A stretch of 64,000 bases of DNA, from positions 418,002 through 482,001 of the forward strand of contig MNCI01015611.1 of assembly GCA_015680685.1 (NCBI GenBank). The letters run 5' to 3'. A program made the translations under genes and the position numbers. Below the pieces are notes generated by a model. It saw only the letters and a program-made list of their open reading frames with translations, was not told the DNA's origin and made no database searches. Shown here piece after piece: positions 56,550-64,000 of this stretch (position 1 is the stretch's first letter; every line of letters begins with the position of its first letter). Source of the stretch: Gnetum montanum. Taxonomy: Eukaryota > Streptophyta > Gnetopsida > Gnetales > Gnetaceae.

Positions 56550-58333
56550 CCTACTATTGGTCAGCAGCAACAAGCAGGACCTAGTAGTCAACCATAAGCT
56601 AAATAGTAGCAACAATAATAACAGCAACAACAAGAAGTACCACAATCATCACCACAAGATTGTAGACTATCCATGAGCCACTTGTAACAAATTACAAAAA
56701 TAATAAGTTGGGGAATAATGGAGGGGACCAATGTATACAAAGTACAAGAGATCTTTGTCAAGCTCACAATATTCACAAATCCAGCCAATGGGTATGTGTC
56801 ACTACAAGTAAGAGGAGAGGAAGATTGGACATGACAAATGTTTGAGAATGTTGCCTCATTCTAAGTTATGCTCAAAACTAGTGATGATGCCACAATTGTG
56901 ATCATGCAACACAAAGATGCAATAGAAGCCACATTAAGAAATTGTTCAATGTTTCTGTCGTTCCACCAATCAATATTTTCGAAGCATAGGATGCTCAAAT
57001 TCTTGTCAAAATCTCAATGACTCCTAGAGAGCATGAATATATTATGGATAAACTGCTACAGGTGGGCCAAGTAATGTAAAACCTTTTTGATATTCCAAAT
57101 AATATCACTATAGTCCAATTTGATCTAATAGGCACAAAAGGAAAATTGATCATGGCCGAAACCAGAGGTAAACACACAAAAAATGAAATGCATTGGTTAT
57201 AAGTAGAGTTGGCAAATTTTAGAGCTAAAAGAAGAGAGCTTGCATGTTTTGTGATTCCTGACCAACTAGAATAATTCAAAACTAATAATGTGTGAAATTG
57301 ATTGCCCACAATGTGCAAATGGAAAGAGAGAAGGAGAAGCCAGTGTGGGATGCATCAATGGTAGAAGCCCAGACATATGCACATGCCAAAGCACTCATCA
57401 CCTTATAAGAGGAGAATAAACAATTAGTTGTTAACAATGCTCAGTTGACAAACATCGAAAAGTAGAGGAATGTTGTTAAGGAGTGCATCCAATAGCTTAG
57501 AGAACAACTGGTCAGAGTCAACCAAGACATGAGTCGCTTGGCTCGAGAGAATAGAACCTTATCAATGGAAGAAGTTTGTGCCATCCACGATAAGTTAGCA
57601 ATCGAAATAAGCAAATGGGAAAATGAGGCTAGGAAGCACAAATGACTCAAGGAGCATTTTAGAAACCAAGTGAGCATGTATAAATAGATAAATAAAAATG
57701 AAATCCATATGGCAAAAGCCAAAGTCAGTTCCTTCCCTGTGCAAAATTCAAATTCACAACCCATCTTGGATAGTTTAGCCCATGTTCACCAAGCAGAAGT
57801 GAAAAACAAAGACCTACAAATTGAAGACCTTACAGAATACATGGAGTTAGTGAATCTTTGCTATGCTAACTTGGCCATGTTAACAGCAAGTAGGCCTTGG
57901 AATGAATTAGAGCAGCAGTTTATGCTATGTATGAGAAAGATTTTGTCAACAGAAGGATGCATTACAAAAGTTACATGTGTAAAACTTTAAATTAGAAATT
58001 GTCAAAGCCAACTACTATGGGAAAAAAGATGTAGCAACAAACCTAACACATTGCATGTGTAATTATCAAGAACTCAAAAAGATGGCCAAAGCATTTGAAG
58101 AAGAGAGATGATAGCTTACAACCTAGTACATGAAAGCAAACAATATCTTACTACAACTACCATAACCATGGGATGTACCCGCTCCATCCAACATTGCACA
58201 ATAAGCATGGATGGTACATGACCCAAGGATAGAGGAAGAGAAACTTTAGGCACTCCTCGATTGCTACTAATTCCAAAAGCCTAATGACAAAGGGAAGAAA
58301 CTGATGAAAGAGCCTCCACCACTTGAAACATGA
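56550..58333 (+). pseudogene. Element E coiled-coil reading frame, second copy
   Basis: Counterpart of 30292-32038 with the same main stops, so the frame was already dead before duplication. The open part 57709-57990 matches 31457-31744. A 44-base segment near 58170-58215 is present here and absent from copy 1, and the 56905-56960 region is rearranged relative to 30645-30700. It ends in the same Lys-rich, Pro-rich tail and stop at 58331-58333. Confidence 0.55.
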
Positions 58334-58534
58334 TCTACATCAAGCTACTTTAAATTTTGTTTTTTGTCTTATCATGTAACTATGCCATGTTTTGTAAAAA
58401 GACCACTATGGCATTCTAAGTCATGTAAATAGTTAATTAGTCATGTCAAGTCAAGTCTACCTTCCAATTTGTAAGGGACTCTATTGTCATTTTGTTTTAA
58501 CTCAAGGATGTGTTTCCAGTTAGTCGTGGGGACA
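58334..58534 (+). other. 3' untranslated end of E, second copy, with polypurine tract
   Basis: Counterpart of 32039-32230. The tract before the LTR reads 'gtcgtggggaca'. No other feature. Confidence 0.65.
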
Positions 58535-59423
58535 TGATAAATTCAATTTTTGTTGCATTGCAATATCATATTTATAATATCGTAGCAACGTTCTTGTAAA
58601 TACGATGCTGTCATCCATGCTATGTCATCGTTGATATGATGTCTTAGGATGCATGTAGCTCTATAAATACTAACACTTGGGTGCATGATCAACAACTTTT
58701 TTCATTCCACCCTTAGTAGAACTCTTGCAGTTTGTTTTCTTAGTTAGCAATAGAGTGAATGTCCACAATGTGATGTTTAGCAATTGTGTGGAATCTTTAT
58801 TCGAGTGAAATGTACTTAGGCATAGTTCATGACTAGAAATAAAGATCGAGATTGCTTCTTATCATTGCAACATCCACTTAGTTTTACTGTTTTAGTTAAA
58901 TTAATTTTCATGTTTACTTAGTTAACTCTTTACATTTTCAAAGTACTTTACTTTCCTTGTTTATTAGTAACGCGGAATGAGTACAACTGGTTTTGAGTTA
59001 AGTGTAATCATTTGGTAATCCCAGTAGTGTTATTACTTGGTTTGCCCAATAGAATAACACTTGGTAACCAAGTAACGATTACATGAGCCCAAGGCGTGTA
59101 TGGTAAAGCAAGACTGGATGCTCATCGTTGTAGGCTAGAATAGATTTACATTCTTGTCATTACTTAGACTTAGCATTTCACTTTGTTTCTATTATGTTTA
59201 TGCTTAGGAGTAAAATGAGCCTAACAACATCACATAACATATGCCTCACTGCGAGTGAAACCATACACTTAGACTTCACTAACTTAAGGTGAGAAGACAA
59301 CAATCACAAATTTAACATCAATTACTAGCATAATACATTATCTATTTATGGATTATGATCTAGTTGTGCACTAGCACTCGTGACTTGTATGATAGAGTGT
59401 TGGGATTACTCCACCACTCATCA
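58535..59423 (+). repeat. 3' LTR of E, second copy
   Basis: 889 bp, counterpart of 32231-33122. The 5' half differs at many sites; the last 250 bases are nearly identical between copies. Confidence 0.8.
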
Positions 59424-60143
59424 GATATCTAAGTTGACTTCTCAACATTGAAATACTATTGCAATGATAACTTTTCCAAATCCAACTAGAGTTTCATTTT
59501 GTTCCAAAACCTAACATTTATTATTAGTGATTAAATTGTAAAATAATTCATTAATGTTAACTATCTTATTCTAAACCATAGACCGCATCAATGAATACCA
59601 AATTAGTAGCTTAGGGAGTAATTATAATGATTCATGACTATTATGAAATCGGAAGTTAAAACTATAATTAAAGCAAAGGCTGAAAATCCTATAAGCACGA
59701 AGCCAAAACAAGGTGAAAGAACCTACCAATTGTTAGGAAGACCATTTGATCACGGAGGAATAAGCACAGCAATTAATTTCCTATGACACACCACCAAATA
59801 TTCTTGGAGCTTTCAACAAACCTTGTAAAACACTGGGATTTTGTTACATACAAGTCAAGTGTGGGACTCCACCTGCCCAAATAAATCTTTTCCTTATTAT
59901 TGACGACATTTTCAGCACGTTGCGTCGATGCCCAAAGCACCGCTGCTAGGGCCAGGGGCCCATTGTCAGAAGCATTGGATGACGTGGCCCATATTGTGTG
60001 TATTACTAGCAACGGCCTTTCAAATTCAAAATTTACTTCCTAATCGACACAGGCTGTAGCGACAGTGAAGCCTGCATATTTGTTTAAGACTATTAGAATT
60101 CTAATAGTGATACGAGAATCCTAAGAATTTGATATTTAAGGCC
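59424..60143 (+). promoter_or_regulatory. Upstream region of GH3 copy 2
   Basis: Counterpart of 33123-33839. It has three extra bases in 'cacaccaccaaat' near 59790 and a few substitutions before that; from there to the ATG no difference was seen. The ACGT site (59980-59987) and the 18-bp palindrome (60090-60107) are kept. Confidence 0.45.
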
Positions 60144-63054
60144 ATGACTCTGCGAGTAACTTCCACACTTTGTTGTCTGTCAAGACTTTTTTTCATCTGT
60201 TTAGTGCTTTCTTTGGCTGCAATGTCTGCCCAATTTAGTTCCAGCAGAGCAGATTTGGATATCTGCAGAGATCCTTCGTATTCAGTTGATGAAAGGATTG
60301 AAGATTTGCTTTCCAGAATGACTCTTGCAGAGAAAGTTGGGCAGATGACTCAGATTGAACGGGTTTGTGCAACTCCTGATGTGATCAAGGAATACGGAAT
60401 AGGTGAGTTCATCATTTTGATCATGTGCCATGTTTCGTATCTGAAATGGGTTTTTGTTTTCACGCGTTCTTGTTTTCAAATTTCAGGCCAAGAAAAGCAT
60501 ATTAATTTTATGGAAATGGGTTGACTTCAATATTGCAATCAACCTGGTTTTGGGCTTTTCTTTATAAATGAATCTGTCAGGGTAGAGTAAGTGGAATGGG
60601 TTATTTTGAAAAATAGATTGTCATATTTGGAACGGGATTCTTTTATTATACATTTTTGATTTGAAGAACTCATCAAAGTATCTAGCAAAAGGATTAGACC
60701 GGATTTAGCTTTGCAGGTCTCCTGGCTCATTTCTTTTTTTAAATAAGATTTGTGTGTGTTTTTGACATGGAATGCTTATCAACGAAAGCTGCCGATTACA
60801 CAACCCATGATCGAGCAATTGACAAGTGACTGAAAGATTTGTATGTTTCAGGGAGCATTTTGAATGCAGGTGGAAGTTGGCCTGCACCAAATGCTTCTCC
60901 AAGCATGTGGGCTGACATGGTTGATGGGTTTCAGAATGCTGCAATGAGTACTCGGTTGGGTATTCCTGTGATTTTTGGAACAGATGCTGTTCATGGACAT
61001 AACAATGTCTATGGTGCAACTATTTTTCCCCATAACATAGGTCTTGGGGCAACCAGGTACATATTCTCCTGAAGATATAGTCTTCTGAAACTGTGTTTCT
61101 TTTCTGCTTTTCTCTAATGGGAAGCCTCTTGGATGTGTAGGGATCCTGATTTGTTAAAGAGAATAGGTGTCGCCACAGCACTGGAAGTTAGGGCTACAGG
61201 TGTTCCATATACATTTTCTCCTTGTGTAGCGGTAAGTAATTAGCTGCGGAAGCTTTCCAATTTCAACTGCTTATTCATACATCCTATTCATGATTTGAGC
61301 CTTGACCTGCTCAGCTGCTATTGGTAATATGCTTTATTTCTTTAATGATAAAAGTTAGGAATTAGTCTTCTGGTGCTTATCCTTTTCTGAAATGGCAACA
61401 CTACAATCACTACATGCCAATCCATATATTTCTTTATTCCTTTGGTAGGATAGGTATTTGGTAGGATAGGTATTTGTCCATTTAGTAGAATATGCTAATG
61501 TCATGCATGTTGAGTGCGAATAAGCGCTCTACAGTGCCCAATATCTCTTTCAAGCTTTAACTGCTCCACCCATTTTCTATGTGCATCATTTATTTATACG
61601 CATGTCCAAAACAATGGTTCCTCAGTGAGAAAAGCTTTTTGGTCCTTGTATTATTAGAAATCTAGCGTGACAAGCAATTCATCTCTGGATCCTTTGATAC
61701 TTATTCAATTATCATAAAGCAGGTCTGCAGAGATCCAAGGTGGGGAAGGTGCTATGAGAGCTATAGTGAAAACACAAAAGTGGTCAGAGACATGACAGAC
61801 ATTATAGTCGGTTTACAGGGAACCCCTCCCCCAGGATATCCCAGTGGTCTACCTTATGTGGCAGGAGGGTATGTTGTGTAGGATTTCTTCTCTCTCTAAC
61901 TTGCTTTTCTTTCTGGCTATTAACAAAAGCATGGATGTTTTGCCCACTGTCTTTGCAGATCAAATGTTGTGGCCTGTGCAAAGCATTTCGTAGGTGATGG
62001 AGGAACAGAGAGAGGAATAAATGAACACAATACTTTGGCAGATTTCAGTACACTTTACGATATTCATTTAATCCCTTATGTGGATGCTTTAGAGAAAGGG
62101 GTATCTACTGTAATGGCATCTTATTCAAGTTGGAATGGAGCAAAAATGCATGCCAACTATTACCTTTTGACCCAACTCTTAAAAACTCAGTTGAATTTCA
62201 AGGTAAACAGATATATGTTCATTCAAACAACGTTTTTGCTTGTTTAAGCTTTGTTAAAAAATATAACCTAGGGCATAGTCTTGTCATTTCAATGTGAGGA
62301 CTCAAACTTGCAGTCTCTATAGTGATTAACATGTCGTTTGATTATGTCTGTCAGGGTTTTGTAATTTCAGACTGGGAAGCATTAGACCGGATCACATCAC
62401 CTCCAAAGTCTGATTACAACTTCAGTGTTCTGGCTTCTATCAATGCTGGCATCGATATGGTAGTAGCCTTAAACCATTTTTATACTTGGTTTGCCTTTTA
62501 GTGTCCCCTTACATTAATGGTTATTATCTAATCATTATTCTCTAATGTGGGGTGTCACTAATTTCTAAGACATGAAACTTCTATTTGCAGGTGATGGTAC
62601 CTTTCGACTTTAAAACTTTCATAACTGCTCTGACATCTCTGGTGAACTCAAACGAGATTCCAATGAGTAGAATAGACGATGCTGTGAGGAGAATTTTAAG
62701 AGTGAAGTTCATAGCTGGTCTTTTTGAGAAACCATTTGCTGATAGGTCGTTGTTAGGTGTGGTTGGAAGTCCGGTAGGCATAAAGCCGTCCTCAGAATGC
62801 TTTGGTTTTACTTGATCTTGCAATTATAACTTCAGCAACCAATCAGTTGTTTGAGTTCCAACTGATTTTCTTTCTAATTTCAGGCTCACAGAGAACTTGC
62901 TAGGGAGGCTGTTCGAAAGTCACTTGTTCTTCTGAAGAACGGCAAGAGTTCAGGAAAGCCACTTTTGCCTTTGAGTAAGAATGCCTCCAAAATACTGGTA
63001 ACAGGAAGCCATGCAGACAACCTGGGATATCAATGTGGAGGTTGGACTATAACT
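60144..63054 (+). pseudogene. GH3 beta-D-glucan exohydrolase-like gene, copy 2 (exons 1-8)
   Basis: Same gene as 33840-36750, shifted by 26,304 bases. Exons: 60144-60402, 60852-61056, 61141-61231, 61723-61868, 61959-62202, 62355-62459, 62591-62773 and 62884-63054. The signal peptide, substrate-binding motifs and nucleophile Asp321 (62370-62372) are all present. Only three differences from copy 1 were found: Gly19 to Cys, Tyr41 to Cys, and one base in intron 1 (g at 34157, c here). The coding frame is broken at the same exon 8 position by the same insertion; the C-terminal exons do not appear before the window ends. They may lie beyond the insertion, in which case the gene is interrupted rather than deleted. 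Confidence 0.9.
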
Positions 63055-63273
63055 CTATGTTGCCAGAAACGCAACGGATTCATACCGTTTCGCGTTTTTC
63101 GTTGCGGAAACGGGATCCCGTTTCAAAACGCCGTTTCTCATGACAAGTAACCGTCACTTGGTGGGCAAAACGTTTCGGGGGGGGCAGGGGGTGCAGACTG
63201 AAACGTTTTTGACACGTTTAATTACGTTTTTCACAGGTTTTATTTACTTTGATTTTATTTTCAACAACCACAT

Positions 63274-63400
63274 CTGTCACGAACTAAATGCAGGTCTGTC
63301 ACGAACTAAATGCAGGTCAGGTCGAACTAAATGCAGGTCAGGTCAACAACTGCAACTGTCATGAACTAAATGCACGTCTGTCATGAGTTAAATGCAGATC
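63274..63400 (+). repeat. 22-bp tandem array
   Basis: Five to six units of 'ctgtcacgaactaaatgcag' plus two bases, some shortened or with 'caggtcgaac' in place of the first part, one interrupted by 'caacaactgcaa'. Units differ by single bases. Confidence 0.85.
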
Positions 63401-63494
63401 TGCAACAGCAAAGATGGAGGGAAAAAATTTAGGGTTTATTCCATGGCAAAGACGTCAATAAGTAACACATTTAGGTGAAGCATTTGGTGCCTGT

Positions 63495-63690
63495 GCTGTA
63501 AACGTTGCTAATCTTGCTGTTGCTGCCCGCTGAGCGCTATTGTAGCTGCTAATCTTGCTGTTGTTGCCGCTGAATGTTGTTGCTGCTACTTGAACGCTAT
63601 TCCTGCTGCTGAATGCTGTTGCTGCCGCTGAACGTTGTTGCTGCCGCTTTTGGATCGTTGTGCTGTGAACCGTTGCTGCTGCTTCTGCAT
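63495..63690 (+). repeat. GCTGTTGCTGCC-rich imperfect repeat
   Basis: Repeats of about 18-33 bases built on 'gctgaacgctgttgctgcc' (copies near 63530, 63565, 63610 and 63635). One strand would encode Leu-Leu-Leu-Pro or Ala-Ala runs, but no reading frame with a start and length typical of a gene is seen. Confidence 0.7.
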
Positions 63691-63939
63691 CGCATCCCTA
63701 TCCATAACCAGTCAACTCTGTGGTAAGTTTCTATTTCTGTAACAAACAGTCCTCCTCCCTCTTCAAAATGGGTTAAACGGTGGATTCAGAGACCATTTTC
63801 GTACATTATCTCTTCATTGGTCTTTCTTCATTGAGATTCTTTTCTTTGAGCCAGAGTTTCTTATTACAGTATAGTTCAATCTGCAATTCATTTTCTGTAA
63901 AATAGGGTCTCATTTTTAAAGTTCATCTCTTCAAAGTTA

Positions 63940-64000
63940 ATAGGGCGCCCCCCAGGAAACAGAGAGGGGGTGCGCCCCCTAGGAGACAGAAAGGGGGGGG
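63940..64000. repeat. G/C tracts at window end
   Basis: 'agggcgccccccagg' followed by 'gggggtgcgccccctagg', then a run of eight G at the end. The two GCGCCCCC words are near copies 30 bases apart. No function is assigned. Confidence 0.5.

Larger units (their letters stand above)
63055..64000 (+). mobile_element. Insertion in GH3 exon 8, copy 2, continuing to window end
   Basis: The first 177 bases equal 36751-36927 (CGTTT/AAACG cluster). Beyond the point where copy 1 has an N it continues with a 22-bp tandem array, a GCTGTTGCTGCC-rich array and a G/C-rich end. No transposase reading frame is visible; the region has higher CpG than its surroundings. Read with the CGTTT cluster it looks like one end of a DNA transposon with subterminal repeats, but the other end and target duplication lie outside the window. 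Confidence 0.45.

Noticed and set aside
56588-56788. Cys/Tyr-rich minus-strand open stretch
   Set aside because: It is the reverse translation of CAA/CAG repeats at the start of the E reading frame.

Overview
The window reads as nuclear DNA of a seed plant, most likely a conifer or similar gymnosperm. The reasons are a plant-type intron/exon gene, AT-rich and CpG-poor intergenic DNA packed with old, nested LTR retrotransposons, and very low gene density. The species assignment is inference. The only host gene is a family GH3 glycoside hydrolase (plant beta-D-glucan exohydrolase / beta-glucosidase type), present twice, at 33840-37015 and 60144-63054. I see no tRNA, rRNA or CRISPR. Almost everything else is Ty3/gypsy elements of the Athila/Tat type (LTRs of about 790-920 bp beginning TGAT and ending TCA, primer site matching tRNA-Asp) plus one Ty1/copia element.

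Layout. 1-11505: element W (flank, LTR 1277-2115, decayed gag) with a solo LTR at 3052-3900, then about 6.7 kb of stop-dense A-rich DNA. 11506-22577: element X (LTR, primer site, gag, almost no pol, 3' non-coding block), split by a copia element at 17405-22519 that has LTRs and gag but no visible pol. 22578-30291: element C (LTR, primer site, gag, protease, truncated RT, 3' block, LTR). 30292-33122: element E, a coiled-coil reading frame, polypurine tract and LTR. 33123-37015: GH3 copy 1, broken in exon 8 by a CpG-rich insertion and an assembly gap. 36928-37671: three single N characters join small contigs, one apparently placed backwards. 37672-47503: a minus-strand element (M) with gag, protease, RT, RNase H and integrase. 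47610-50289: second copy of W. 50290-52925: minus-strand element M2 (gag, primer site, 5' LTR only). 52926-63054: second copy of C (from mid-RT), E and GH3. 63055-64000: the insertion in GH3 exon 8 seen further inward.

The main structural point is that W...C-E-GH3 appears twice in the same order. Copy 2 lacks the counterpart of 2593-26675 (about 24.1 kb) and has 2.6 kb of M2 at that breakpoint. This is best read as a local segmental duplication followed by a large deletion. The retroelement parts of the two copies differ visibly, whereas the GH3 gene differs at only three positions I could find in about 3.1 kb, so recent conversion or an assembly effect must be considered.

Functionally, the GH3 gene would make a secreted enzyme acting on cell-wall beta-glucans. 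In both copies the exons carrying the acid/base glutamate are missing from the window. The retroelement genes all carry stops and frameshifts; the M2 gag is the best preserved.
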